Source: CAVQRC01 sp963715045
Lineage (GTDB): Bacteria; Planctomycetota; Planctomycetia; Pirellulales; Lacipirellulaceae
Assembly: GCA_963715045.1 (NCBI GenBank)
Contig: CAVQRC010000009.1
Location: forward strand, 124,001-188,000
DNA length: 64,000 nucleotides
Reading direction: 5' to 3'
Both the position numbers and the translations under genes were made by a program. The notes beneath the pieces were generated by a model, which ran no database searches, was not told the DNA's origin, and saw only the letters and a program-made list of their open reading frames with translations. Shown here piece by piece: positions 1 to 8,973 of this stretch; the stretch's first letter is position 1; each line of letters begins with the position of its first letter.

Positions 1-180
1 GGCACACTCTATGCGACGCCGAGCGAGTTCGTGCGTGACATCCTCAGGCGACACAAGTCGCAGCAAGAGGCGGCGAATGTGCGGGACGCCATTATCGAGG
101 GGTACCAGGACGCCCTCGCAGGGCGCACGGTTGCCTTTGATGGCGATTTGAAAGGCCTGCTCAAGAGAACCGGGAAGTGA
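1..180 (+). CDS. ParD-like antitoxin, C-terminal part (5' end outside window)
   Basis: The frame open from the first base encodes 59 residues ending at a TGA. It contains YATPSEFVRDILRR followed by a helix with DAIIEGYQDALAGR, the pattern of ribbon-helix-helix ParD-family antitoxins, in which the N-terminal RHH part binds the operator and the C-terminal helix wraps the toxin. The stop overlaps the GTG start of the next gene (GTGA), the tight coupling usual for antitoxin-toxin pairs. The N-terminal DNA-binding strand lies outside the window, so the family call rests on the visible half and on the ParE-like neighbour. It probably autoregulates the operon with its toxin; the operator is not visible here. 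Confidence 0.7.
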   Translation, partial: GTLYATPSEFVRDILRRHKSQQEAANVRDAIIEGYQDALAGRTVAFDGDLKGLLKRTGK

Positions 181-557
181 GCGGCAGGACGGCCAGCACA
201 AAGCTGCTGCTCACCGACCGGGCCGTTCGTGATCTCGCTGAGATTGAAGCGTATTCGAGAGCTCAGTGGGGCAAGCAAACTGCCGTCAAGTACATCGGTG
301 ATCTCGAAGCGGCACTCCTTCGCCTGCGGGAAGATCCATCACTGCTCCGCCCCGAAACAGACTTGCACGCCGATCTGTGTTTCTACCGAGTGAACAAGCA
401 CCTGCTGGTCTGTGACGTGCACCCGCAGGCCGTTTTCTTACTGACCGTGATACACGCCAGTCGCGACATCCCCAGTCGCCTGGCGGAAATGCAGCCGACG
501 CTGGCCGCTGAAGTGGAGCTGCTCCACAACCGGCTCGGGAAACGGAGGAAACGCTAG
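177..557 (+). CDS. RelE/ParE-family toxin
   Basis: 126 residues. The N-terminal LLLTDRAVRDLAEIEAYSRAQWG and the later LREDPSLLRP and FYRVNKHLLVCDV segments match the ParE/RelE fold (two helices, then a beta sheet), with the usual final strand replaced by FLLTVIHASRDIPSRL. Start is GTG overlapping the antitoxin stop, implying translational coupling. ParE members poison DNA gyrase and RelE members cleave mRNA on the ribosome; the sequence alone does not decide which, but the ParD-type partner favours ParE. The tail after the family core (about 25 residues, rich in K/R) is longer than usual. It is likely co-repressed by the antitoxin complex. Confidence 0.75.
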   Translation: MSGRTASTKLLLTDRAVRDLAEIEAYSRAQWGKQTAVKYIGDLEAALLRLREDPSLLRPETDLHADLCFYRVNKHLLVCDVHPQAVFLLTVIHASRDIPSRLAEMQPTLAAEVELLHNRLGKRRKR

Positions 558-667
558 TCGCGGAGGTGGATCGTCGGGATGCACGTCTTCCCGCGAGGCC
601 GACGCGGTGTTGCTTCGTGCGCGTGACACCGGGGCGGGTGACGTTTGACCCCTGCCCGCCGCGGGTC

Positions 668-1363
668 TCACTTCTCGGCGGCGGTTCCCTGCAAGTTGAA
701 GTCGTCGAAGTTGCCGTGATCGTCGAACGTCCCGAGGCCGACCTGGCCCCAGGTGAACGTCTTGTCGCGGGCGGTCATCCGCGGCGTTTCCATATCGTCG
801 AAGTAGACCTCGATGAGTCCTGAGTCGACGCGGCGGACAATCTTCACGTCGTGCCAGCCCTCGGTCCACGGGGTATGGTCCGTCTGTTGCTGGGTGATCA
901 TGGTGCGGGGCGCGTCGTTGACGATGAAGATCTGGCAGGAGTGCGGGTCGGCCTTCGCGCCGAGATGGACGTAGTAGAAGTGAGCGGGGTCCTGATAGCC
1001 CCAGAACAGGCAGAGATCTCGGTGGGCGCCTGCTTTGACGTTCGTGTTCTGCAGCCGAACTTTGAGTTCGAAGTCACCGACCTGGACGTCTTTCAACAGG
1101 GCAACGCTGTGCGGACTGCGATGCGGAGGTTCGTAATCGCTCGTCCGCGTGACGCGAAGGTAGTGGTTTGGCGCGGCGGTGTCGTCTGGGGCTTCGACGA
1201 TCGTCCAGGACTTCGGCGTGCCCTCGGGATCGCTCGTCGACCAGCGACCCATGCCATTCTCGAAATCGTCGGTAGCCACGATCTGCTCAGGCGGCTGCTG
1301 AGCGGATGCGGTCAACGTCAGCAGGGACAGGACGACGCCCAAGGCAGTTGAGGTTTTCATCAT
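668..1363 (-). CDS. Secreted LamG/DUF1080-like protein
   Basis: About 231 residues. The chosen start is the first of two adjacent ATG codons (1363 and 1360), giving MMKTSTALGVVLSLLTLTASAQQ, a clear signal peptide with an AQQ-type cleavage site. The mature part (DDFENGMGRW..., then LKDVQVGDFELKVRLQN and CLFWGYQDPAHFYYVHLG) is a beta-sandwich of the concanavalin/LamG type that planctomycetes use in 3-keto-disaccharide hydrolase (DUF1080) proteins. It likely binds or acts on carbohydrate outside the cytoplasm, but I see no catalytic motif I can name. It lies downstream of the Uma2 gene on the same strand with a 142 bp gap and converges on the toxin gene. Confidence 0.6.
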   Translation of the reverse strand: MMKTSTALGVVLSLLTLTASAQQPPEQIVATDDFENGMGRWSTSDPEGTPKSWTIVEAPDDTAAPNHYLRVTRTSDYEPPHRSPHSVALLKDVQVGDFELKVRLQNTNVKAGAHRDLCLFWGYQDPAHFYYVHLGAKADPHSCQIFIVNDAPRTMITQQQTDHTPWTEGWHDVKIVRRVDSGLIEVYFDDMETPRMTARDKTFTWGQVGLGTFDDHGNFDDFNLQGTAAEK

Positions 1364-1505
1364 TGCTTCTTCTGGAGTGGGTTGGACTTCGGGGTTGGCT
1401 TCGTGCGAAACCTTGCTCAGGTCGAGCATCGCCGTGCTGGCGGGTACTGAACGGGATCGAGTTGAAGTTGGCCTGCTAAAACGATTGGCGTCTGAAAAGA
1501 GACTG

Positions 1506-2057
1506 CTAGACGAACAGGTCCGCGACCGCGAACGTCCAGCCAGCGACGACGTCGGCGGCGTCGCACGATTCCTGTTCACGGAACACGGCGATGTTGTCGG
1601 CCGAGCGATAGGCATGGACAGTCTTCGTGGCGGGATCGATCAGGAGCACCAACTGCGTTCCGGCGGCCAGCCAGCAGAAGGCTTTTTCTTCGACCTGGGT
1701 GAACGTGTCGTGGGGGGAGATGACTTCGGCAACCAGGTCAGGAGCCAGCGGGAGAAAACCGCGGTCGTCGCCAACTGATTGGAGTCGCTCGTGGCTCACG
1801 TACGCAACATCGGGCGCACGCACGGTGTCCGGATCGTGGGCCAACAGAAAACCGGTCTCCGCGGCGTAGACCACTCCCAGATCGGCCGTCCGCACGTGCT
1901 GCCCGAGCAGCAGCCCTACGTTGTGAGCGACGCGTCCGTGGCGACCTCCCGCCGGCGACATCATCCGCAATTCTCCCATCACAAGTTCGTAGCGATGCCG
2001 ATCGTCCCGCAGTTGAAGCAATTGATCGGCGGTGATCGAAGTGGTGGGGCCAGACAT
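1506..2057 (-). CDS. Uma2 (DUF820) family putative endonuclease
   Basis: 183 residues from an ATG. Family hallmarks are the N-terminal helix with RYELVMGELRMMSPAGGRHG, then GVVYAAETGFLLAHDPDTVRAPDVAYVSHERL, the acidic VAEVISPHD motif, and a lysine in the following helix (VEEKAFCWLAAGTQLVLLIDPATKTVHAYRS). These correspond to the PD-(D/E)XK fold of the Uma2 superfamily. Biological role of the family is largely unknown; it is hugely expanded in cyanobacteria and planctomycetes. It sits alone between the ECF sigma gene and the LamG-like gene, all on the minus strand, with no sign of co-translation. Confidence 0.85.
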   Translation of the reverse strand: MSGPTTSITADQLLQLRDDRHRYELVMGELRMMSPAGGRHGRVAHNVGLLLGQHVRTADLGVVYAAETGFLLAHDPDTVRAPDVAYVSHERLQSVGDDRGFLPLAPDLVAEVISPHDTFTQVEEKAFCWLAAGTQLVLLIDPATKTVHAYRSADNIAVFREQESCDAADVVAGWTFAVADLFV

Positions 2058-2138
2058 CCAGGATTTCCTCAGACCGAAGTGCGGCTCGTTACGCGTTTGG
2101 TTCGACTCGTTGAAGATTTTAGCGGGGTGTTGGGGAGC

Positions 2139-2699
2139 TCATCCCTTCATGGTCTGCCGCAGCCAGGCGCGGGCGAATCGCCAATCGCGTTCGACGGTGG
2201 ACAGGGAGATCTCGAGATGCTCGCTGATGTCCTGCATCTCCATTCCGCCGAAGAAGCGGAGGGTGACAACCTCGCTTGCCCGCTGGTCGACTTTGGAGAG
2301 CTCGACCAGGGCCGTATCCAGTTCCAGCAGATTCAGGTCGTGCTCTTTCTCGACGGCTGCGACGACCGCATCCAGGCCGACGCGATCCTGGTCTCCGCCG
2401 CGTTTCTTGGCATTCTTCTGCCGGGCGTGTTCGATGAGGATTCTCCGCATGGCCCTGGCCATCGAGGCGAAGAAATAGGGTCGGTTGGGGATCTCGGCGG
2501 CGTCGCTGCTGCCGAAGATCCTCATCGCCGCTTCATGGACGAGGGCTGTCGGCTGGAGCGTATGATCGTTCCGTTCGTTTCGCATCAGGTCGCCGGCGAG
2601 TCGGCGTAGTTCGTCATAGGCGACCTCGAGCAGGTTGTTGCGGGCATCCTGGTTGCCGCTGCCGATTTCATTCAGCAATCGTGTGACTTCACCGCTCAT
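2139..2699 (-). CDS. ECF sigma factor, planctomycete Sigma70_ECF type
   Basis: 186 residues starting at an ATG (MSGEVTRLL) with an AGGGA element upstream; a TTG 57 bases further up would add residues that are not family-like. Region 2 contains DELRRLAGDLMRNERNDHTLQPTALVHEAAMRI and YFFASMARAMRRILIEHAR, the hallmark of the PF07638 ECF type abundant in planctomycetes. Region 4 is a helix-turn-helix (VTLRFFGGMEMQDISEHLEISLSTVERDWRFARAWL) for the -35 element. It is divergent from a second ECF sigma gene at 2852, with about 150 bp between the starts. No anti-sigma factor is adjacent; the kinase gene across the divergent promoter region is a plausible signalling partner. Confidence 0.9.
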   Translation of the reverse strand: MSGEVTRLLNEIGSGNQDARNNLLEVAYDELRRLAGDLMRNERNDHTLQPTALVHEAAMRIFGSSDAAEIPNRPYFFASMARAMRRILIEHARQKNAKKRGGDQDRVGLDAVVAAVEKEHDLNLLELDTALVELSKVDQRASEVVTLRFFGGMEMQDISEHLEISLSTVERDWRFARAWLRQTMKG

Positions 2700-2851
2700 C
2701 AATTCGAGTCCCTGTTGGACGATACCGGCCCCAACCTGGCATTTGATTTTACCCAATGCGGGATCGGATCAGGAAATTAACGATAGGAGGCTTTGGCAGC
2801 AGTTTCGCGCTCTGCCCGCTTTGGCGGCGACGCTGGGACGAGGACGCTAGA

Positions 2852-3541
2852 ATGTCGGGTCGCCTCTGTCTGCCCTTGGAGATTGAGAACTTGGATCCCT
2901 CGCACCCGACCACCGATTCGGTTCGTCCCGTCGATCAGTGGATCGAGGCCGCCCGCGGAGGCTGCCGGGCGTCGCAGAACCAGCTTCTCGATCATTGCCG
3001 CGGGTACCTGCTGGCGGTCGCCCGCAGTGAAGTCGACCACACGCTGCGGCGGAAAGTCGCGGTTTCGGACGTGGTTCAGGAGACGATGGTTCGGGCCCAG
3101 CAGCAACTGGCTGAGTTTCGGGGCGGTTCGGAGAACGAGTGGCTGGCATGGCTGCGGCGGATCGCGATCAATTACGTGGCCGACATGCGGCGGCGGTACC
3201 GGCAGTCCGAGAAGCGGAACGTCGATCGCGAGATCGGGATCGGCGACCCGAACCATTCGACAGTGGGTGCGGCTCGGGTGGTGCCGATCGATTCGGCGAC
3301 GCCGGGTCGGGCGGTGGCGGCGCGGGAAGAGGTCGAGAGCTTGCGGGCGGCCCTCGAGCAACTTTCTCCAGAGCACCGGCAGGTGATTGCGTTGCGGAGT
3401 TGGGAACGGCTTCCCTTCGCGGAAGTGGGTCGGCGAATGGATCGTTCTTCCGAGGCCGTTCGCAAGCTGTGGGCGCGGGCGGTCGAGCAGCTTGGCCAGA
3501 AACTGCGGTCATCGGGAGAATCGGATGATGCGCGGAGGTAG
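2852..3541 (+). CDS. ECF-family RNA polymerase sigma factor
   Basis: 229 residues from ATG 2852. Region 2 is visible in VAVSDVVQETMVRAQQQLAEFRGG and WLAWLRRIAINYVADMRRRYR, region 4 in ALEQLSPEHRQVIALRSWERLPFAEVGRRMDRSSEAVRKLWARAVEQL. An alternative upstream start (2756) adds an unrelated basic stretch and is less likely. The 3' end overlaps the start of the kinase gene by 17 bases, and a GGGAGA ribosome-binding site for the kinase lies inside this gene, so the two are co-translated. Such sigma-kinase pairs are common in planctomycetes, the kinase acting as sensor or modifier. The target promoters are unknown. Confidence 0.88.
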   Translation: MSGRLCLPLEIENLDPSHPTTDSVRPVDQWIEAARGGCRASQNQLLDHCRGYLLAVARSEVDHTLRRKVAVSDVVQETMVRAQQQLAEFRGGSENEWLAWLRRIAINYVADMRRRYRQSEKRNVDREIGIGDPNHSTVGAARVVPIDSATPGRAVAAREEVESLRAALEQLSPEHRQVIALRSWERLPFAEVGRRMDRSSEAVRKLWARAVEQLGQKLRSSGESDDARR

Positions 3542-6500
3542 GACAACCGGCAAGGCCGGGCAAGACGCCGGGATTGTCGCCCAACTGCTGGCCTACGACT
3601 CGCTGCTTGAAAGCCGCCACGATACGGATCTGTCAGCCGATGGGACTGCGGTCGAGGTCGGCGACGAGGGGCAGAACGGGGCGGCTGCCGGCAGGCATGC
3701 GTTGCGCGTCCTCGAGGTGATCCGCGTCGCGGAGCCCGAAGCGCTGGAGGACTTGTTCTCGTCTGCGACCGCCGGTCGCGACGATCTGGGCGACGATACG
3801 CCGCTGACCATTGGACGGTTTCAGATTGTCCGCCCGCTGGGTCGCGGTGGTTACGGCGTCGTGTTTCTGGCGGCCGACCCGGTTCTCAAGCGACTGGTCG
3901 CGCTCAAGGTTCCCCGTCCCGAGGCATTGCTCGATGGCGACCTGAGGCGGCGATTCCTACGCGAGGCCGAGGCTGCCGCAGCGTTGAATCACCCGCACAT
4001 CGTGCCGATTTACGAAACGGGTGCGGCCGGCCCGGTCTGCTACATCGCGTCTGCCTTCTGCGAGGGCGTCTCGCTTTCCGAATGGCTGGCCGAGTCGGGC
4101 GGCAGCGTGCCGCCGCTGTGGGCAGCGGAAATCATCGCCATGCTCGCCGATGCCGTCCAGCACGCCCACAGTCGCGGCGTCTTGCATCGAGATATCAAGC
4201 CCGGAAACGTCATGCTGCGGCCCCGCGACGCTTCGCCGACGACGCTCGAGGAGCCTGGCGACGAGCCGGAAGGCGATAGTTCACCCGCCGTGGTCAGTTC
4301 CCTCCGGCCCGGTGCTGGGGAACAATCCTCTCGATCCTCTCCTGACCGATTTCGGTCTGGCCCGGCTCGACTCCGGCGAGGAAGGCATCACGCGGACCAT
4401 GGGAATTCTCGGGACCCCCGCCTACATGCCGCCCGAGCAGGCGGCCGGCGATGTCGAGGCCGTCACGACCGCGGCGGACATCTACGCCCTCGGAGCGACG
4501 CTGTATCACTTGATTGCCGGCCGACCTCCGCACCAACGGGCTTCGGAAATGGATACGCTCGTGGCCGTGCGGACGGAGGACCCGTCGCCACCGAGTCGGT
4601 ACGCTCCGCAGGTTCCCCGCGACCTCGAGGCGATCTGCCTGAAGTGTCTGGAGAAGGACCCCGGCCGGCGGTACGCGTCGGCAGCGGCGCTCCGCGACGA
4701 TTTGCAGCGATTCATCGCGGGTCAGCCGGTCGTTGCCCGCCCGATCTCGGTCGCGACCCGAATCGGTCGCTGGTGTCGCCGCAATCCGTCCCTGGCGGCG
4801 ATGACCGCTGCGGCCGCGATCCTGCTGCTGGTCGGATCGGCCGCCGTGTTGAACCAATGGCAGAGGGCCGAACGCAATCTGGCCGAGTCGTTACGACAGC
4901 AACACCGGGCAGAGACTCATCTGCAAGCGGCACAGGCGGCGGTCGATGAGCTCCTGACGGACGTTTCCAATGATCTCAGCGAGGTTCCCCAGACCGAGAG
5001 TCTGCGGCGCAATCTATTGCTCAAGGCGGCCCGCCAGAATGAACAGTTTCTGGCAGACGACCCTGCGGATCCAATGATGCGACTGGAGGCGTTGCGGGCC
5101 TGGCGTCGAGCGTCCCGGATATTCCTCCAGCTCGGAGACCGCGAGCGACTTGGACACGCTCTTGAGCAGACGCTCAGAATCTGCACGGCGGTGCCTCCCG
5201 CGGAGCGGACCGCATCGATCCGCTACGAAATGGCACACGCCTACAGCGGGCAAAGCGAGTTGCGGTTACGCGACAACGAAGTGGAACAGGCCCTCCAGCA
5301 GGCCCAGTTGGCGGTCGCAACCCTGAACGCTGGCGGCGGGTCCGGCGATCCATTGACGCTGCGCGGAGCGCTCGAGTTGACACGCTTGGTAGGGGTGATC
5401 CAGGAACGACTTGCCCGGTACGAAGAGGCCGAGGCATCGTTTCGACAGGCGGTCCGTTACGCGGACCAGCTCGCGACCAGCGAGCCGCTGACGGCCGAAC
5501 ACCGGCTCGAGATCGCCACCGCTCACAACAGTCTGGGCATCCATTTGAAAGTGACGCGGCGGTATCGCGAAGCCGAGCTGGAGTATGACCGTGCGGCGGA
5601 CATGCTCCGAGACGTGCTGGCCAGTGATCCGAGCCATTCGCAGGCTCGGATCCGTCTGGCCGAGACCCTCTCCAATACGGGCAATTTGTTGTTCGCGATG
5701 GAGCATTACGACGATGCCCTCGAGGCCTATCGGGAAGGCGTGGAACATGCGGAGTGGCTGGTCCGCGATTTTCCGCTGGCACCGCGGTATCGACAGGCGT
5801 TGCATCGCTCTCACGAGGGCGTGGCCCTGGCGTGCCGCAGACTCGATCGGCCCGCGGATGCCAAAGCGGCTTACGCAATTGCGGTCGCAACAGGCGAAGA
5901 GCTCATCCGCCGATTCCCCGAGCCGCCCGATTATCAGCTTGCCCTGGCGAACACCTGCAGCAATTACGGAAATCTGCTGCTCCAGGTGGAGGATGTCGAA
6001 CACGCTCAGGCCGTTTACCGCCGCAGCGTCGAATTATGTGCTGCCTTGCTGGAACGCTTTCCCGACGCCCGCTCGATTCAAGTGACGGCCGCCCGGGCAT
6101 TTCACAACCATGCACAACTGCTCTGGAAGCTGAACCAGCTCTCCGCAGCTCTGGCTCAGCTCGAGCAGGGGATGCGGTACCGCGGCAAAGCGATCGCGGC
6201 CAATCCGCAGGATCATAAGAGCATCGAGTTTTATTTCCAGGACCATCTATTGCTGGCACGGCTGTACCTGGACACGGGACGTTTCGCCGAGGCACGCGAA
6301 GTGATCGACCGCATTCCGGTGATCGCCGGTGAGCAGCCGGTGGCGTATGTCTCAGCAGCGGCCGGATGGTTGATGATCGCCGATTCGCTCGCGGGCAATT
6401 CCGTGCCGGCCGAAGTTCAACTCGACGCGACGTCGTGCAACGGTCAGGCGATCGAAATGGTTCGGGCGGCGATTGCCCGGGGAGCCCGCGATCCGGATCG

Positions 6501-6663
6501 ATTCATCCATGACGAGCGACTCGCAGGACTACGCGAATTGCCAGACTTTCAGGACGCTGATGGACGGCCTCGCTCGAGCCGGCGAATAGATGGATGGCTC
6601 GAATGCGAGCGTTGCGGCGGTTCGCCGCGCCGCTGGCAGACATCTCCGTGCCGCTGGCTATGA
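3525..6663 (+). pseudogene. Ser/Thr protein kinase with transmembrane segment and TPR repeats, frameshifted
   Basis: The kinase domain starts with a canonical P-loop (GRGGYGVVF), VALKV, and HRDIKPGNVM, read from ATG 3525. The rest (LTDFGLARL, GTPAYMPPEQA, DIYALG) continues in the next frame, so a shift equal to one extra base lies between about 4210 and 4320. After the kinase comes one membrane helix (AAAAILLLVGSAAVL), a short coiled coil and roughly eight TPR-like repeats. A second shift is suspected near 6557, because a different frame gives MDGLARAGE and a stop at 6589, whereas the current frame ends at 6663 after an Arg/Cys-rich tail unlike the family and overlaps the convergent gene. As written, no intact kinase is made. 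The sigma factor at 2852 overlaps its start, so the pair is one transcription unit. Decay and sequence error cannot be separated here. Confidence 0.8.
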
Positions 6664-7137
6664 CTTCTTACCCAGGTCGGTTGCCACGGCACTGGCGTCG
6701 CGGCCCGTCTTGGTCAACTTGACCTCGATCGAGGCGCCGCCTTGGCCCACGGTCACGCTCAGGGGCGTGTGGTTGGGGTTGGTGAAGATGGCCGGGATGC
6801 CGGCCGTGCCCGAGGAGACGACGTCGGTCGGCAAGTCGCCGGCGGACTTTAACGGGACCGGGTAGACGCTGATCTTGTACTCGCCGGCACGCAGGCCCGC
6901 CCCTCCCCGCACGTCGGTGAGGACGAAACTTCCTTGCTCATCGGTGGCGCCGAGTCCACCGTTGCCGGCGGTCGCCCCAACGGGAGTCAACGTGACGATC
7001 AACTCGGCCACGGGTTGATCATCGATGGTGACTCTGCCTGTGACGGGGACGAGTGCGGGATCGTCCGTACCGCAGCCAGGGAGTACCGTCGATAAGATGG
7101 CCGCCGCAGCGCAGGCGGACAGCCACCGCTTGAGCAC
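6658..7137 (-). CDS. Lipoprotein with carboxypeptidase-regulatory-like (Ig-fold) domain
   Basis: 159 residues from a GTG start with AGGA seven bases upstream; a TTG 51 bases earlier is a poorer choice. The N-terminus (LKRWLSACAAAAILSTVLPGCG) is a lipoprotein signal with an LPGC lipobox. The mature domain begins PVTGRVTIDDQPVAELIVTLTPVG and continues TDEQGSFVLTDV...GLRAGEYKISVYPV, the carboxypeptidase regulatory-like beta-sandwich that planctomycetes encode beside DUF1559 genes. It is the second gene after the DUF1559 gene on the same strand (172 bp gap), so the two probably form one unit. It is expected to be anchored to a membrane facing the periplasm; the binding partner is unknown. Confidence 0.8.
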   Translation of the reverse strand: MLKRWLSACAAAAILSTVLPGCGTDDPALVPVTGRVTIDDQPVAELIVTLTPVGATAGNGGLGATDEQGSFVLTDVRGGAGLRAGEYKISVYPVPLKSAGDLPTDVVSSGTAGIPAIFTNPNHTPLSVTVGQGGASIEVKLTKTGRDASAVATDLGKKS

Positions 7138-7309
7138 AGCGATCCTGTTGAGCGGAGTTGTGATGCAAGTTGGGATCGCTGCGGGCAAAGCTGGTGGGTG
7201 CAGGGTCAGAGTCGTATTCCCTATTTCTTCAGGGCCGATCCCAAGCTGGATTCAGCTGGCGAATTCCCGGGGCCGTGGGACACGTTCATCGCGATGCTGG
7301 GACCGGTTG

Positions 7310-8341
7310 CTAGTTGGTGATGACCTGGCCGTCTGCCATCTTCGCGTAGCTGTCCATCACAACCCGGGAGGTGTCTTCGGACAGAAAGCGTACCGAACCG
7401 TCGCCAAATACGAAATTACAGCCAGCCGGATGCAGGCTGCCCGGCCAGGACCAGCTTCCGACGCGGCCCGGTTCCGGAGCGGCCCGGTTTGGATCCGGGT
7501 TGGGCGGATGCGTCCAACCCGACATCCAGATATTGATTCCCTGGGCCGGATCGACCCCGACCTGGACCCAGCCGCGGTAGGCCCACGCGGGACACCGCCC
7601 GTTGGCATTATTGAAGGTCGTTTCACCCATGGCGATCGTGTGGCTCAGCCCGTCGACCACCTGGGCCGCTTCGGTCGTGCTGTTCTCGCCGAACATCCGC
7701 CGCACGTTGTCCCGGGTATTCGCCCAGGCATTGCACCGCCATTCCCAGTACTCGACCGAAAAGTCGTAGTTCGTCTTGGCCGGCAGCAGCCCCGTGCCGT
7801 TCCCGATCCCGTAAAACTCGTTGTCCGGCAGCAGTGGCTCGCCGTTGTCGCTCGGGCACCGCAGCAGCTCGATCTCGAGCGTGGCCAACCGCCCGTTGCC
7901 GCTCTGGATCGGGTCGCCTGCGAGCGGACCGTTGGTCCCCGAAGGAGCGAGGCAGAAACCCAGGCTTGAAGAGGCGGCGGTCGGGTCGTATTGGTCGGCG
8001 ATGGCCGTCTCTTCCAGGTAGGGCATCATCAGCATCAGGCCGCTCACGTTCAGCGTGGTTTCATCATGCTCGTAGTCGCGGACGCTGTTGCACCATCCGT
8101 AGCTTTTGCCAGCCGGGGGAAATCGGCGGAGGGCGCTTTCGAAATTGTGCAGCCCCAGGCCGAGTTGCTTGAGGTTGTTGACGCACTGGGTGCGACGGGC
8201 CGCATCGCGGGCGCTCTGGACGGCCGGCAGCAGCAACGCCACCAGGACTCCGATGATGGAGATGACCACCAGGAGTTCGACGAGCGTAAACCCTGTGCCT
8301 GCAGACGCTTGCATTCGATGTGCGTGCCGTGGCCTTGCCAT
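7310..8341 (-). CDS. DUF1559 prepilin-type N-terminal methylation protein
   Basis: 343 residues from an ATG. The prepilin leader is GTGFTLVELLVVISIIGVLVALLLPAVQSARDAARR: cleavage after G, Phe +1, Glu +5, then one hydrophobic helix. The body has the DUF1559 core, ending GSLHPAGCNFVFGDGSVRFLSEDTS, the H-x-G-G/C...DGSV motif typical of the family. These proteins are expanded to dozens per planctomycete genome and are thought to be pseudopilin-like surface or periplasmic proteins; their function is not established. The lipoprotein gene follows on the same strand. No pilus-assembly gene is adjacent, so processing must use prepilin peptidase encoded elsewhere. Confidence 0.93.
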   Translation of the reverse strand: MARPRHAHRMQASAGTGFTLVELLVVISIIGVLVALLLPAVQSARDAARRTQCVNNLKQLGLGLHNFESALRRFPPAGKSYGWCNSVRDYEHDETTLNVSGLMLMMPYLEETAIADQYDPTAASSSLGFCLAPSGTNGPLAGDPIQSGNGRLATLEIELLRCPSDNGEPLLPDNEFYGIGNGTGLLPAKTNYDFSVEYWEWRCNAWANTRDNVRRMFGENSTTEAAQVVDGLSHTIAMGETTFNNANGRCPAWAYRGWVQVGVDPAQGINIWMSGWTHPPNPDPNRAAPEPGRVGSWSWPGSLHPAGCNFVFGDGSVRFLSEDTSRVVMDSYAKMADGQVITN

Positions 8342-8494
8342 TCGATTCGCCGTCCTAAGTCTACGGGTCGGGAGCGGGAGAATTCCACGACGGATTGTAG
8401 AGCATCCTCAGGGCGGATACCAAATCCGCTGCCCGGCCGGCACGGGTGCATCAACGGGCTTGTTGGTGTCGCGGAAGCGGCCCGGCTTCGAATG

Positions 8495-8537
8495 ACTAGG
8501 GACTAATGACGAGGGAATTCCCAATGACGAAATTCCC
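8495..8537 (+). repeat. Dispersed 7-mer tandem repeat, copy A
   Basis: Consecutive 7-mers ACTAGGG, ACTAATG, ACGAGGG, AATTCCC, AATGACG(A), AATTCCC. The same series in the same order recurs at 38701-38752, and both copies are preceded by a CCCGGCT-containing stretch, so this is a dispersed intergenic element rather than chance. Confidence 0.65.
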
Positions 8538-8563
8538 AACAAAAAGTGGCTCGACAACCCATT

Positions 8564-8644
8564 AAAGACCCCTGGGGTCTTTTTGGTTGTTTAGGCAATG
8601 TTGCAGTGTGCCTATTCCCCCAAAAAGACCCCAGGGGTCTTTTT
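8564..8644. repeat. 81-bp nested palindrome (REP/MITE-like, terminator-like hairpins)
   Basis: Two hairpins lie about 60 bp apart. The left has arms AAAGACCCC and GGGGTCTTT around one T; the right has arms AAAAAGACCCC and GGGGTCTTTTT around one A. The right is the reverse complement of the left, and between them TAGGCA and TGCCTA form a further inverted repeat. The whole 81 bp therefore folds as a nested palindrome. Each hairpin ends in a T-run on both strands and could act as a bidirectional terminator for the wHTH gene to its right or as a mobile REP-like element. Confidence 0.75.
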
Positions 8645-8973
8645 GCAGGCGGGATGTGGAAGCGGAACAAGTTGCCGCACTCCAGATGCATGACCGTGAG
8701 AGCGTGAACTGGATCGGCTTGAAGCGGGTATGGTACACACTCCGCCCCGGATGCTTCTCGGCGCCGCCGCGGTGCTGGGTCCGCGATGAGCCCGCGGGCA
8801 AAGCTGACCGACCTCGGTCAGATTTGCCAGGGAACTGCTTCATCCGTCCGAACGTCCGCAACTGCGTTGCTGCACCCGGCCGGCACGAGCGGCGGGGGCA
8901 TGTCGGAGGAGAGCGAAATGGAAAGCCCGCCGGACTGGGCCCGAGCGACGAATCGGATGGCGAGGCTCGAGGA

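Larger units (their letters stand above)
8342..8973 (+). other. Intergenic region with two repeat types
   Basis: No supported coding sequence. Short open frames here run through repeats. It contains the 7-mer tandem repeat (8495-8537) and the nested palindrome (8564-8644), both listed separately. The rest, 8645-8973, shows nothing I recognise; it probably holds the promoter region of the DUF1559 gene on the left. Confidence 0.6.

Noticed and set aside
1779..2609. 276-codon plus-strand frame
   Set aside because: Antisense to both Uma2 and the ECF sigma gene, which have clear family motifs.
4200..4330. Programmed frameshift site in the kinase
   Set aside because: No convincing slippery heptamer, stop-codon context or downstream structure could be pointed to; other genes show the same kind of shift.
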